NCBI GenBank assembly: GCA_027620495.1
Contig: JAQCEA010000003.1
Location: forward strand, 1-64,000
Source: Pseudomonadota bacterium
GTDB taxonomy: Bacteria; Pseudomonadota; Alphaproteobacteria; Puniceispirillales; Puniceispirillaceae
Direction of reading: 5' to 3'
DNA: 64,000 nt
Below, one piece after another: positions 54,442 through 63,873 of the stretch. The translations under genes were made by a program, and so were the position numbers. The notes beneath the pieces are model-generated. The model worked only from the letters and a program-made list of their open reading frames with translations, was not told where the DNA came from and made no database searches. How positions within the stretch are numbered: position 1 is the stretch's first letter; every line of letters begins with the position of its first letter.

Positions 54442-55311
54442 TTAGGCAACAAGCTCTAGCTGGTTATCAGGCTCTATGCCAAGTGCCAAACAAACATCAC
54501 GGGTCAGATGCGGTTTGTTCAGCGTGTAAAAATGAAACGCATCGACACCTTCGGCGATAAGATCAGCGCATAAATCAGTCGCCACAACGACTGATAAAAT
54601 ATCTTCGACCTTATTTCGTTTGGCCATGGCAAATTCAGCGTCAAGGCTGGCCGGGATGGATGCCCCGCACCGCGCGGCAAATTTTTTGGTGTTGTCCCAA
54701 TTTTCAATTGGCAAAATACCGGGGATGATCGGTGTGGTGATACCAGCTTTGACACAGCGGTCACGAAACCGCAAAAATATGTCAGAATCAAAAAAGAACT
54801 GGGTGATTGCAGCACTGGCACCCGCATCTATTTTCCGCTTGAGCCAATCAACATCAGCATCTTTATAGCGTGCTTCTGGATGCGGTTCGGGGTAGGCACC
54901 AACATAAATTTTATCAACGCCTGCCTTGGCCAGCGCTGTGACCAATTCGATCGCATTTGAAAATCCCTGCGCATGCGGCACAAAGCCAGCCCCATTTGGT
55001 GCATCGCCGCGCAATGCAACAATTTGGGTAACACCAGCTTTGATATAGGCGTTGGCAATCGCCAAGGTTTCGTCTTTGCTGGCATCAACACAAGTCAGAT
55101 GCGCGGCCACATCAAGTTGGTATTTATGCCGGATGGTTTCGGTCATTTCCTGGGTCAATTTGCGGGTGCTGCCCCCGGCACCATAGGTGACCGAGACAAA
55201 ATCTGGGTTTAGCGGTGTCAGGATTCGAAGCGACTCCCATAAATTAAAACTCGCCTGCAATGTCTTTGGCGGAAAAAATTCAAATGAAACTTTCGGTATG
55301 TGTAGATTCAT
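54442..55311 (-). CDS. metF: Methylenetetrahydrofolate reductase MetF
   Basis: A 289-residue TIM-barrel flavoprotein that reduces 5,10-methylene-THF to 5-methyl-THF. Family hallmarks are VSFEFFPPKT, FVSVTYGAGGSTR, AHLTCVDASKDE, ALRGDAPNG, DWLKRKIDAGASAAITQFFFD and IIPGILPIENW. The last segment, GVDAFHFYTLNKPHLT, completes the barrel. AAGGGA precedes the ATG. It is divergent from the MetR-like gene with a perfect MetR box between. It supplies methyl groups for methionine and links the MttB and DmdA/GcvT-like enzymes of the window to C1-folate metabolism. Confidence 0.95.
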   Translation of the reverse strand: MNLHIPKVSFEFFPPKTLQASFNLWESLRILTPLNPDFVSVTYGAGGSTRKLTQEMTETIRHKYQLDVAAHLTCVDASKDETLAIANAYIKAGVTQIVALRGDAPNGAGFVPHAQGFSNAIELVTALAKAGVDKIYVGAYPEPHPEARYKDADVDWLKRKIDAGASAAITQFFFDSDIFLRFRDRCVKAGITTPIIPGILPIENWDNTKKFAARCGASIPASLDAEFAMAKRNKVEDILSVVVATDLCADLIAEGVDAFHFYTLNKPHLTRDVCLALGIEPDNQLELVA

Positions 55312-55362
55312 GATCTGTCCCTTCCATGGCGTCTTGAAATAGGTATGACAGATATTGATTTT

Positions 55363-55375
55363 TGAAACAAATTCA
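55363..55375. promoter_or_regulatory. MetR-type operator between metF and metR
   Basis: TGAAACAAATTCA matches the known MetR consensus TGAA-N5-TTCA exactly, and lies in the 112-bp AT-rich divergent gap, 52 bp from the metF start and 49 bp from the regulator start. LysR-type regulators act from such positions on both themselves and the divergent target. Confidence 0.8.
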
Positions 55376-55423
55376 TTATTATCATATTAAACATGAAAAA
55401 AATTAATATATCAGGCCAAAGAT

Positions 55424-56341
55424 ATGAATATTGAATTACGTCATTTACGCACCATTGTGGCGATCCATGCGGCCGGGTCACTGGCACAGGCGGCAGATCA
55501 TCTACATATGACGCAATCGGCGCTGTCGCATCAGATAAAGGCGATACGCGCCCAGCTTGGCGTTGATATTTTTGTCAAAAATACCAAACCCTTGCGGTTG
55601 TCGGCAGAAGGGTTGCGCTTGTTGCGGGCGGCAGAACGTATTTTGCCAGAAGTCGATGCGTTGAAAGCTGAATTTGACAATTTGCAACGCGGAACCGCTG
55701 GGCGGTTGCATATTGCGATTGAGTGCCATGCCTGTTTTGAATGGCTCTTTCCGGTGTTGAATTTATTTCGGGAAGATTTTCCGGATGTTGATATTGATAT
55801 CCGCCCCGGGTTGGCTTTTAAAGCGCTGCCAGCATTGGCGGATGAAGACGTCGATGTGGTGATATCTTCTGACCCTGATCAGCTGCCGCATATTTCGTTT
55901 GTTGAATTATTTCCCTATGCGCCAACATTTGTTGCCTCGCGGCATAACCCGCTGGCCAAGAAAGCCTTTATCGAGGCCGCAGATTTTGCCAATCAGACAC
56001 TGATCACCTATCCGGTTGACCGGGCACGTCTGGATATTTTCAGCCAGTTGCTGATCCCGGCGCGCATTGAACCGAAATTGGTCAGACAGGCTGAATTGAC
56101 CGCGGTTATTCTGATGCTTGTTGCCGCCAATAAAGGTGTTTCGGTATTGCCAGATTGGGTGATCCAGTCAGCTGAATTAAGCCCTGATTTAGTCACCCGG
56201 CCAATCACCGAACAAGGTCTAACCCGGCAGCTATATGCGGCGGTGCGCACATCGCAAAGCCGCACGCCCTTTATCGCCCGGTTTATTGAACTAAGCCGAC
56301 AAGGGCAGCTTTATGCCAAGCCCCAGCCGCTGGCCAGATAA
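55424..56341 (+). CDS. metR: LysR-family regulator, MetR-like
   Basis: A 305-residue LysR protein. The helix-turn-helix is at about residues 4-62 (LRHLRTIVAIHAAGSLAQAA, HMTQSALSHQIKAI) and the effector domain follows, with LHIAIECHACFEWLFPVLNL, a segment typical of MetR where homocysteine is sensed. The gene is divergent from metF with a TGAA-N5-TTCA box between, which makes MetR the natural assignment. Confidence 0.88.
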   Translation: MNIELRHLRTIVAIHAAGSLAQAADHLHMTQSALSHQIKAIRAQLGVDIFVKNTKPLRLSAEGLRLLRAAERILPEVDALKAEFDNLQRGTAGRLHIAIECHACFEWLFPVLNLFREDFPDVDIDIRPGLAFKALPALADEDVDVVISSDPDQLPHISFVELFPYAPTFVASRHNPLAKKAFIEAADFANQTLITYPVDRARLDIFSQLLIPARIEPKLVRQAELTAVILMLVAANKGVSVLPDWVIQSAELSPDLVTRPITEQGLTRQLYAAVRTSQSRTPFIARFIELSRQGQLYAKPQPLAR

Positions 56342-56379
56342 TAGCCGATCAGAACAATGACCCGAAAAACACGCGATCG

Positions 56380-57267
56380 TTAGACGGCAGGTGGCAGTGC
56401 GCATACCTGATCATAGCGGTAGCGCTCTTTCAGTTTTCCGTCATATTCGAAAATATCAAGCATCGCATTATACCCATCTTGGGTGATATCAATATGGCGC
56501 GTCCAGCATCCCATCGCTTGATAGGTGCCGATACAATCAGCCAAAACCGCTTCATCAATATTTGGAAATAGTGGTTTTTGGGCGCTGGCAATTTCGGCGG
56601 CACTGGTATCATTCATATAGTTGCGGGTCTTGATATAGGCACGGGTAAAGGCTTTGGCTTCATCAGTGGCAAGCCATTCAGAGGTCGCGGCAAGGCTGGA
56701 AAATCCGCAGGCGCCAATGGCCGGGCCAAGCTGTGCCACAACATGTCCAACACCGTCTGCCTCAAGCTGTTGCGGGGCCGGGCCTTGTTGATGGATATAT
56801 TGGCCGGTGCCTGCGCGAAAGGCGGCGTCCATTTCGCCGCCACTACCAGCGTCGATAATGTTGATTTTGTTGATATCAATCCCTGATTTATAACAGGCAT
56901 ATTTGAACATGGTCATTGGCTGGCCGCCATGGTGGACAAGGACTTCAGCGCCTTCAAGCTTGTCCCATGTGAAATCTGGGTCGGCATCACGGCCGGTAAT
57001 GAAAAACCCGTCCATTTCATTGATCTGGGCAAAATGCACGCATTTTGGCGTTTCACCTTTATTTAAGGTGTTGAACCCCTGACTGAGGGTCGATTGCACA
57101 ACATCAGCACTGCCATCATCAAGCGCGGTGATTGCGGTGACGCCCGGCTTGGCCACCGTCCATTCATAATCCAGCCCTTCTTCTTTCAAAAACCCGCCTG
57201 TCATGGTCGAAATCAAAGGCGAATAAAAGGCTGAAAACAGGGTGAATTGGATATTGATCTTGCTCAT
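56380..57267 (-). CDS. NMT1/THI5-like protein without signal peptide
   Basis: A 295-residue protein with the fold of NitT/TauT or pyrimidine-precursor binding proteins: GFLKEEGLDYEWTVAKPGVTAI, ADVVQSTLSQGF and a late GAGTGQYIHQQGPAPQQLE. ATG 57267 gives MSKINIQFTLFSAFYSPLIS, not a signal peptide, and the upstream start adds none. No permease or ATPase gene is adjacent. It may be a cytoplasmic ligand-binding or THI5-like enzyme-type protein, or may have lost its leader. It shares GLDYEWT with the binding protein at 10600-11571. Confidence 0.75.
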   Translation of the reverse strand: MSKINIQFTLFSAFYSPLISTMTGGFLKEEGLDYEWTVAKPGVTAITALDDGSADVVQSTLSQGFNTLNKGETPKCVHFAQINEMDGFFITGRDADPDFTWDKLEGAEVLVHHGGQPMTMFKYACYKSGIDINKINIIDAGSGGEMDAAFRAGTGQYIHQQGPAPQQLEADGVGHVVAQLGPAIGACGFSSLAATSEWLATDEAKAFTRAYIKTRNYMNDTSAAEIASAQKPLFPNIDEAVLADCIGTYQAMGCWTRHIDITQDGYNAMLDIFEYDGKLKERYRYDQVCALPPAV

Positions 57268-57324
57268 AAAGTGATGCTCCGGTCTGTAAAAATGTCTAAT
57301 TTTGTCCACTAAGAAAATTGCGCA

Positions 57325-57342
57325 GATACCAGCGCCGGTATC
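57325..57342. promoter_or_regulatory. Near-perfect palindrome in the divergent gap
   Basis: GATACCAGCGCCGGTATC is an 18-bp near-palindrome (six perfect bases on each side, GCGC at the centre, two mismatched positions) between the NMT1-like gene and the ketopantoate-reductase-like gene. It lies 58 bp upstream of the former and is a plausible operator. Confidence 0.45.
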
Positions 57343-57516
57343 CTAGACACAACTTTAGCTGAGTTCTAGGCTGAAAACTAATGGTTGATTATTTGGGGCC
57401 AAAATATTTTCAAAAATACAGACTTTACTGTTGGCTGGCATAGGGGTACTGCCTAGAGTTGGACGGTTATGATTTTTTAACTGACCGCCAATGCATAAGG
57501 ATTTGGAGCCAAAAAG

Positions 57517-58467
57517 ATGATTCGCGAGCAACAACAAAACAAACCGCGAATAGCTGTAATCGGTGCCGGTGCGATGGGGTCGGTTTATGCGGGCAATTTT
57601 GCTGAAGCGGGTTTCGACGTTCAAGTTGTTGATGTGTGGGCTGAACATATTAATGCAATTTCCAAAGTTGGGTTGCGGTTGGAAGGCGCAAGTGGAAATC
57701 GTGTAATAACCAATATCAGGGCTGTGCTTGATATAAAAGATATTGAACCTTGTGACCTTTATGTGATCGCCACAAAGGCGGATGGTGTTGGTGCCGCTGC
57801 TGCTGCGATTGCAGATGTTATGACAGCAGATTCTTTGGTGCTGACCATTCAAAATGGGCTTGGTGCAGGCGAGCGCATCGCACAACACATGACAACTGAT
57901 AATGTTTTGCTGGGTGTCGCAGAAGGTTTTGGTGCTTCGATTAAAGGGCCCGGTCATGTGCATCATAATGCCATGCGGCTTGTCAGAATAGGCGAGCTGA
58001 ATGGTGGTCAAACCAAACGATTAAAGTGGGTCGAATCTTTATGGCAAAGCGCTGGATTCAAAGCGCAGGCTTTTGAAGATATTCATCAATTGGTGTGGGA
58101 AAAATTTATCTGTAATGTAATGTGTAGCGCCCCTTGTACAGCATTTGAATGCAATATCGGCGAATTGTTCGCTGACCAAGACCGCCGCAAGGTGGCCCTT
58201 GGCTGTTTGGTAGAAGCTTACCAAGTAGGCGTTGCCAAGGGCATCCGCTTTTCATTCGACGATGTCGTGGCATACGGCACTAAATTCGCTGAGCTAATGC
58301 CCGGCGCCAATCCATCCATGCGTTTGGATCATTTTGCTGGCAAAAAATCAGAAATTGATGCGATTAACGGGATGGTGCCGGTACTTGGAAAAGAGCTTGG
58401 CATTGCGACACCCTATAACGATACCGTTGTCGCGCTGGTGCGGGCAAAAGAGGCCTCGTTTCAATAG
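57517..58467 (+). CDS. 2-dehydropantoate 2-reductase (PanE/ApbA) family protein
   Basis: A 316-residue NADP-dependent reductase. The dinucleotide motif AVIGAGAMGSVYAG is at residues 14-27; the substrate-binding lysine lies in QLVWEKFICNVM and the C-terminal helical domain ends PYNDTVVALVRAKEASF. Members reduce ketopantoate to pantoate or other 2-oxoacids. No pan gene is nearby, and the base composition appears slightly lower in GC than its neighbours, so a catabolic role is possible. Convergent with the TPP enzyme gene by 6 bp. Confidence 0.85.
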   Translation: MIREQQQNKPRIAVIGAGAMGSVYAGNFAEAGFDVQVVDVWAEHINAISKVGLRLEGASGNRVITNIRAVLDIKDIEPCDLYVIATKADGVGAAAAAIADVMTADSLVLTIQNGLGAGERIAQHMTTDNVLLGVAEGFGASIKGPGHVHHNAMRLVRIGELNGGQTKRLKWVESLWQSAGFKAQAFEDIHQLVWEKFICNVMCSAPCTAFECNIGELFADQDRRKVALGCLVEAYQVGVAKGIRFSFDDVVAYGTKFAELMPGANPSMRLDHFAGKKSEIDAINGMVPVLGKELGIATPYNDTVVALVRAKEASFQ

Positions 58468-58473
58468 CTTTGT

Positions 58474-60069
58474 TCAGAGCTTTAATGGAACAAATTTTGG
58501 CGCGGCATAGCTATCAATCAAAATATTTAGGCAGGCTGGTCCATCTTGTACCATTGCCGTTGCGAGTGCCGCGTCAAGGTCATCACCCGCCCCTATCGTC
58601 GCGGCATGCACACCAAGCCCAGCCGCCGCATCAGCATAATTTGCTGTTGCATCCAATTCACAGCCATACATCCGGTCAGCACCAAAGCTATCAATCTGAA
58701 TCTGCACTTCGGCATTCCAGCGATAATCATTGCCAATCAGCGCCACGATTGAACAGCCATTGCGCACCGCGGTGTTAAATTCAGCGAGATAGAATCCGGC
58801 AGCGCCATCACCCATGGTCAAAAATATGGTGGCGTCCGGACAGGCGACACTGGCACCTATCGCATAACATATACCGCCACCAATGGCCCCGGATGGGCCA
58901 TTAATCATGCGGGTCTTTGCCGAACACCCGGCTTGAATCCACTGACAAAATTCACCACCATCAGCAATTAAAATAGGCTGGCTGGCATTCCTCATCGCGG
59001 TTTGCAAGCTGGCCGCCACGGCGGCTGGATGCCGCCCATCTGAGGTGACGGCCCATGGTTTGCGGCTGGTAATCATTTCATCAATTTGTGCGGCCCATAC
59101 CGGATCCATCGCTGGGGCAATGCTTGCTAGATCGTGCATGGCCGCGGGGATGCTGCCGACCCGCATGATGTTGATTGAAATGCTATCGTGAACCGGGGCC
59201 GGTTGATCATCGGTCAAAATGGCAATGATGGGTGTGGTGCTAGCGATCCGCCCGGGGGTGAGCAAGCCGGTGGCATAATCGCCGCGCTTTCCCATCAAAA
59301 TGATCAGATCGCTGGCCGCCAGAATAGCGGGAAAATTGCCACAAAATGTATCGGCAAGCCCGCGGGCAGATTCAAGGCATATCAGCGGCATGCCAAGCTG
59401 TTTTGACAACGCATCGCAGGCGGCTGGTTGCCGGCTTTGGTTGGATTGCGGGCCGGTGATCACAATTGGCTGACGCGCGGTGGACAATGCTGTGACAAGC
59501 CTGTCTAGCTGGGCCGGGGACAGGCCGCTTGGCGTGGGGCGGGGCAGGGCTGGCAAGGGGGCGTCTGCATGGGGGGCAGATAGCATGTCAAAAGGCAATG
59601 CCAGATGCACCGGGCCGGGGGTGCCGCCAAGTGCTGTTGCCAGTGCCGTGGCCAATGCCGGCAACATGTCATGGGGGCGGGTAGGTCGTACCGAAAATTT
59701 GGTGATCGGGCTGGTCACGCTGATTTGATCAAGTTCCTGAAATGCGCCCCGACCATCTAGACGGCTGGCCGCATCGCCGCTGATCAGCAATAGGGGGGTT
59801 TCTGACTGGGCGGCTGAATAAAGTGCCGACACCGCATTCAGCAATCCCGGTCCGGCAGTGACAAGAGCGACACCAATTTTGCCGGTCATTTGTGCATAGG
59901 CTTCTGCCATATAGACAGCGGCGCCTTCATGCCGTGTATGGATGATGCGGATATTGGCATCGATACAGGCGTCATAAAGTGGCATGATCTGATTGCCCGA
60001 CAGGCTGAAGATCACCTCGACCCCCTGATTGGCCAAAGACTGGATGAGCGCTGTGCTGGGAGACGTCAT
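58474..60069 (-). CDS. Thiamine-pyrophosphate enzyme, acetolactate synthase-like
   Basis: A 531-residue TPP enzyme of the acetolactate synthase/pyruvate oxidase group with three domains. The cofactor-activating glutamate is E48 (HTRHEGAAVYMAEA) and the TPP/magnesium motif is GDGAAGFYLAEFNTAVRNG, then NDYRWN. Domain organisation is complete but it is shorter than IlvB (about 560-590) and lacks a small regulatory subunit gene. Other possible functions are benzoylformate- or sulfopyruvate-type decarboxylation. Divergent from the aminotransferase operon by 224 bp. Confidence 0.85.
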   Translation of the reverse strand: MTSPSTALIQSLANQGVEVIFSLSGNQIMPLYDACIDANIRIIHTRHEGAAVYMAEAYAQMTGKIGVALVTAGPGLLNAVSALYSAAQSETPLLLISGDAASRLDGRGAFQELDQISVTSPITKFSVRPTRPHDMLPALATALATALGGTPGPVHLALPFDMLSAPHADAPLPALPRPTPSGLSPAQLDRLVTALSTARQPIVITGPQSNQSRQPAACDALSKQLGMPLICLESARGLADTFCGNFPAILAASDLIILMGKRGDYATGLLTPGRIASTTPIIAILTDDQPAPVHDSISINIMRVGSIPAAMHDLASIAPAMDPVWAAQIDEMITSRKPWAVTSDGRHPAAVAASLQTAMRNASQPILIADGGEFCQWIQAGCSAKTRMINGPSGAIGGGICYAIGASVACPDATIFLTMGDGAAGFYLAEFNTAVRNGCSIVALIGNDYRWNAEVQIQIDSFGADRMYGCELDATANYADAAAGLGVHAATIGAGDDLDAALATAMVQDGPACLNILIDSYAAPKFVPLKL

Positions 60070-60293
60070 GACTGGTTCTCATAAATAGGGTCACAAATAA
60101 TAAGGCATGATGCCGACCGGTGCCTATCATGTAACGGATAATGTCTAGCTGGCAATGCTGTAATGCTGCATTGACTTTGTTTTTGAGTGTCGTAACGATT
60201 GCGGATGCAATATATGGATCGCGGTGGCACATTGCGGTCATTCAATAGATGGTGATTTGTCTTGGCCGCTCTGGTCAGTTCGTGAGGGTTTTT

Positions 60294-61619
60294 ATGTCGC
60301 ATGTTTTTCCCCGTCATAGCCGTATAGCGGCGCCAATTGCTGTTTCTGGCGAGGGCTGTTATTTGATCGATTCTGACGGCAAACGGTATTTTGACGGCTC
60401 TGGCGGGGCGGCTGTGTCTTGTCTTGGCCATAATGATGCCGAAGTCAAAGCCGCTATTATTGACCAGCTTGATCAGCTTGCTTTTGCCCATACTGGTTTT
60501 TTTTCCAGCGTGCCAGCCGAAGCTTTGGCAGATGCGCTTGCCGCGGTGGCGCCCGGCGCACTGAACCGGGTGTATTTTGTGTCGGGCGGTTCCGAAGCTG
60601 TCGAAGCCGCGTTAAAACTGGCACGCCAATATTTTGTCGAACGCGGTATGCCGGAAAAACAATATTTGATCGGACGCCGACAAAGCTATCATGGCAATAC
60701 GCTTGGGGCGCTGGCGGCTGGTGGCAATGAATGGCGGCGGGCCCAATTTGCCCCGCTGTTATTTGATAGCCATCATATCGCACCTTGTTTTGCCTATCGC
60801 GACAAGGCTGATGACGAAACCGAGTTTGCCTATGGCCAGCGTGCCGCCAATGCGCTTGAAGATGAAATTTTGCGGCTTGGCCCGGGCAATGTGATGGCCT
60901 TTATCGCCGAAACTGTGGTGGGGGCCACGCTTGGTGCGGTGCCAGCCGTGGCTGGCTATTTTAAGCGCATCCGCGAAATTTGTGACCGTTATGACGTGTT
61001 GCTTATTCTGGATGAAGTGATGTGCGGCATGGGGCGGACCGGTACATTATTTGCCTTTGAAGCCGAAGACATCCAGCCTGATATTGTCACCATCGCCAAA
61101 GGTCTTGGTGCCGGGTATCAGCCTATTGGCGCGTTTTTATGCAGTGATCACATCTATCAGACGATTGCTGATGGGTCGGGGTTTTTCCAACATGGGCATA
61201 CCTATCTTGGGCATCCAACAGCCTGTGCGGCGGCCTATGCCGTGTTACAGAAAATGACCTCACAAAATTTGCCAGCACGGGTGCAAATGATGGGCGGCAA
61301 ATTGCAAAAAGCATTGCATGATGCGTTTGGCCAGCACCCACATATCGGCGATATCCGTGGACGTGGTTTGTTTCTTGGTTTGGAATTTGTGCATGACCGC
61401 GATCAAAAAACCCCGTTTGACCCACAGCTGGGCATACATCGCAAAATTAAGGCCGCCGCGTTTTTGGCGGGGTTGATCTGTTATCCGATGGGCGGGACGA
61501 TTGATGGGAAATCAGGTGATCATCTGTTGCTGGCACCGCCCTTTATTCTTGATGATCATCATATCGATGAAATCATCAGCAAACTATCCACCGCGTTTGC
61601 CGCCACCTTGCCAGCTTGA
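60294..61619 (+). CDS. Class III (omega) aminotransferase
   Basis: A 441-residue PLP enzyme. ATG 60294 is preferred because GAGGG precedes it. The PLP lysine is K269 in TIAKGLGAGYQPIG, the cofactor Asp is in LILDEVMCGMGRTG and SGGSEAVEAALKLARQY is the phosphate cup. Class III enzymes act on omega-amines, beta-alanine, taurine or 4-aminobutyrate. First gene of an operon with MmgE/PrpD, a MaoC-like hydratase and a CitE-like lyase, so it may feed an amino acid's carbon skeleton into that route. Confidence 0.9.
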   Translation: MSHVFPRHSRIAAPIAVSGEGCYLIDSDGKRYFDGSGGAAVSCLGHNDAEVKAAIIDQLDQLAFAHTGFFSSVPAEALADALAAVAPGALNRVYFVSGGSEAVEAALKLARQYFVERGMPEKQYLIGRRQSYHGNTLGALAAGGNEWRRAQFAPLLFDSHHIAPCFAYRDKADDETEFAYGQRAANALEDEILRLGPGNVMAFIAETVVGATLGAVPAVAGYFKRIREICDRYDVLLILDEVMCGMGRTGTLFAFEAEDIQPDIVTIAKGLGAGYQPIGAFLCSDHIYQTIADGSGFFQHGHTYLGHPTACAAAYAVLQKMTSQNLPARVQMMGGKLQKALHDAFGQHPHIGDIRGRGLFLGLEFVHDRDQKTPFDPQLGIHRKIKAAAFLAGLICYPMGGTIDGKSGDHLLLAPPFILDDHHIDEIISKLSTAFAATLPA

Positions 61620-61649
61620 TTATGATCACCAAGAAAAGAGGATTGCATC

Positions 61650-62981
61650 ATGAATTTTGACAAGCTGTTGCCGCAAATTCTTGATCTGGCGGCACTTGAA
61701 AAGACCGCGCTTGACGCTGTTGCTCTGGCCACGGCAAAGCTATCATTCTATGATTGGCTGGTGGTGAGTTGTGCCGGAAGCACCGAACCGCTCGCCCATA
61801 TTATGCGCGATTTCATTGCCAGCGAGGGCGGTGCCGCCACCGCGACAGTCACCGGGGCGGCGCAGAAATATCCAGCACGGGCGGCGGCACTTGTAAATGG
61901 TGCGATTTCGCACGCACTTGATTATGACGATACGCATTTTGCCTATGTCGGCCATCCATCTGTCGCGATTTTCCCGGCCGCGCTGGCAGCTGCCGAAGAG
62001 GTTGGTGCCTCGGCTGGTGATGTATGTCAGGCGTTTTTGCTGGGGGCTGAAGCCAGTTGCCGTATTGGTATGGTGTTGGGGCGGCGGCATTATGACGCTG
62101 GCTTTCACCAAACTGCAACTTCTGGTTGTTTTGGTGCCACTGTTGCCGTGGCCCGTTTATATGGGCTGGACAGGTCAGCTCTATCAGCCGCATTGGGGCT
62201 TGCCAGCACCCGCGCATCTGGCCTGAAATCGCAATTTGGGACCATGGGAAAGCCCTATAATGCTGGCATCGCGGCGGCCAATGCGATAGAGGCTTGCGGG
62301 CTGGCGCGGCGCGGCTTTACCTCGGCGCTAGATGGGCTGGGTGGGCCGCAAGGGTTTGTGCCTGCCCATCATCCACAACATGATTCATCTGAGGCGATAT
62401 TGCCAGAGGGATCAAAGACATCATTTATGTTTGCGGATGTGCGTCATAAATTACATGCTTGCTGTCATGGCACGCATGCGATGATCGAAGGCTTGCGCAA
62501 CCTTGTGGCGGCGCATGATATAACCGCCCAAAATCTGGCCGCGCTCAGCATCAGGGTTAATCCACGCTGGTTGAAAGTATGCGATATAAAAGCCCCTCGC
62601 ACCGGGCTTGAAGTGAAATTCAGCTATGTGTTTCTGGCGGCGATGGTGTTGCATCATATCGATACCGCGGCCTATCAAAGCTATGATGATTCGATGTGCG
62701 GCGATGCCGGGCTTATTGCCACCGCCAGCAAAATAAAGGTGATTGGCGATGAAGCCATCAGTGATGGTGCGGTAAGTTTATCTGCCAATACCCAAGCTGG
62801 GTCGCATCACACAACCGATTTTGATTTGATGGCCCCCATTGACCTTGCGGTTCTTGGGCCGCGTCTTGTGGCAAAGGCGGCGGTTCTTATCGGGGCGGCG
62901 CGGGCAGAAAAAATCTGGGAAAGCATGAATGATCTTGATAGCATGCCAGCCGCGCATCTGGCGCACTATCTGCAGGCCTAA
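61650..62981 (+). CDS. MmgE/PrpD family protein
   Basis: A 443-residue member of the family that contains 2-methylcitrate dehydratase, iminodisuccinate epimerase-type enzymes and cis-aconitate decarboxylase. Typical segments are GAISHALDYDDTHFAYVGHPS, FHQTATSGCFGATVAVARLYG, GLKSQFGTMGKPYNAGIAA and VRHKLHACCHGTHAMIEGL. It starts 30 bp after the aminotransferase with AAGAGG upstream. Together with the next two genes it suggests itaconate, mesaconate or citramalate chemistry; the exact reaction is not readable from sequence. Confidence 0.85.
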   Translation: MNFDKLLPQILDLAALEKTALDAVALATAKLSFYDWLVVSCAGSTEPLAHIMRDFIASEGGAATATVTGAAQKYPARAAALVNGAISHALDYDDTHFAYVGHPSVAIFPAALAAAEEVGASAGDVCQAFLLGAEASCRIGMVLGRRHYDAGFHQTATSGCFGATVAVARLYGLDRSALSAALGLASTRASGLKSQFGTMGKPYNAGIAAANAIEACGLARRGFTSALDGLGGPQGFVPAHHPQHDSSEAILPEGSKTSFMFADVRHKLHACCHGTHAMIEGLRNLVAAHDITAQNLAALSIRVNPRWLKVCDIKAPRTGLEVKFSYVFLAAMVLHHIDTAAYQSYDDSMCGDAGLIATASKIKVIGDEAISDGAVSLSANTQAGSHHTTDFDLMAPIDLAVLGPRLVAKAAVLIGAARAEKIWESMNDLDSMPAAHLAHYLQA

Positions 62982-63026
62982 CAGACCATAAAATTTGACA
63001 AGATCGTGATGAAAAAGGAACAGGTA

Positions 63027-63845
63027 ATGGATTTTTCCAGTTGGATTGGCAATAGCGTAACCAGACATGACACCATAACCGCGCGCATGGTTGATCATTT
63101 CAAAGACAGTTTGGCACCGCATTGTTTTGCTGGCCAGCCAGTGCCGCCGGGGCTGTTTTGGTGTTTGGCACCTGATGTGGTGGCGGCCGATCAGCTGGGC
63201 GGTGATGGGCATCCAAAGCTGGGCGGATTTTTGCCGGAAATTCCCTATGAAAGGCGGATGTGGGCTGGCGGATGGCTGGAATTTCATGGCCAGTTTGCGA
63301 TTGGTGATGAGGTGCAAAAGACCAGCCGGATTGACGATATTACCTTTAAATCTGGGCGTAGTGGCAATCTTTGCTTTGTTGCGGTTATGCATGAATTTTC
63401 GGTGGCGGGCCGCCTGATTTTGCGTGAACGTCACGATGTTGTTTACCGCGAGGTTGTGACACCGGCATCACCGCAACCGGCACCAGCCGAACCGCCAGCC
63501 CCAGCGCATCGGTGGCATGTTGATGCCAATCCGGTGATGTTGTTTCGCTATTCAGCGCTGACGTTTAATGGCCATAGAATCCATTATGACTTGCCGTATT
63601 CGACAAATGTTGAAGGGCATGGCGGTCTGTTGGTTCATGGCCCCTTGCAGGCGACATTGATGCTTAATCTGGCCTGCCAGATTAATGGAAAACAACCGCA
63701 AAAAATGGCCTATCGCGGGGTTAGCCCGCTGGTGTGTGGTGACCCGATTATGGTCGATGCCAACCCGGCAGATGCTGGTGGGCTAGCCTGTTGTGTGCGG
63801 GCGGCAAATGGCACCGTAACGATGACAGCCGAGGTCACGCTCTAG
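63027..63845 (+). CDS. FAS1-like/MaoC-type dehydratase (mesaconyl-CoA or itaconyl-CoA hydratase-like)
   Basis: A 272-residue protein from ATG 63027, preceded by AGGAACAGG. It has two hot-dog halves joined by a Pro/Ala linker (TPASPQPAPAEPPAPA): the N-terminal half with PPGLFWCLAP and LPEIPYERRMWAGGWLEF, and the C-terminal half with FRYSALTFNGHRIHYDLPYS plus EGHGGLLVHGPLQATLM. This is the layout of mesaconyl-C4-CoA hydratase and itaconyl-CoA hydratase. Located between PrpD-like and CitE-like genes, with a hydratase role feeding a citramalyl- or malyl-CoA lyase. Confidence 0.85.
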   Translation: MDFSSWIGNSVTRHDTITARMVDHFKDSLAPHCFAGQPVPPGLFWCLAPDVVAADQLGGDGHPKLGGFLPEIPYERRMWAGGWLEFHGQFAIGDEVQKTSRIDDITFKSGRSGNLCFVAVMHEFSVAGRLILRERHDVVYREVVTPASPQPAPAEPPAPAHRWHVDANPVMLFRYSALTFNGHRIHYDLPYSTNVEGHGGLLVHGPLQATLMLNLACQINGKQPQKMAYRGVSPLVCGDPIMVDANPADAGGLACCVRAANGTVTMTAEVTL

Positions 63846-63873
63846 GGCGATCTGTTGGCCAAAGGATAGTTGA

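Noticed and set aside
57355-58011. 218-codon open frame on the minus strand
   Set aside because: Overlaps the start of the ketopantoate-reductase-like gene, which has clear NADP and active-site motifs; the minus frame has none.
58474-61619. Taurine dissimilation pair (Xsc and Tpa)
   Set aside because: A TPP enzyme next to a class III aminotransferase recalls xsc/tpa, but the TPP protein is shorter and its N-terminus does not match Xsc; no pta or taurine importer adjoins.
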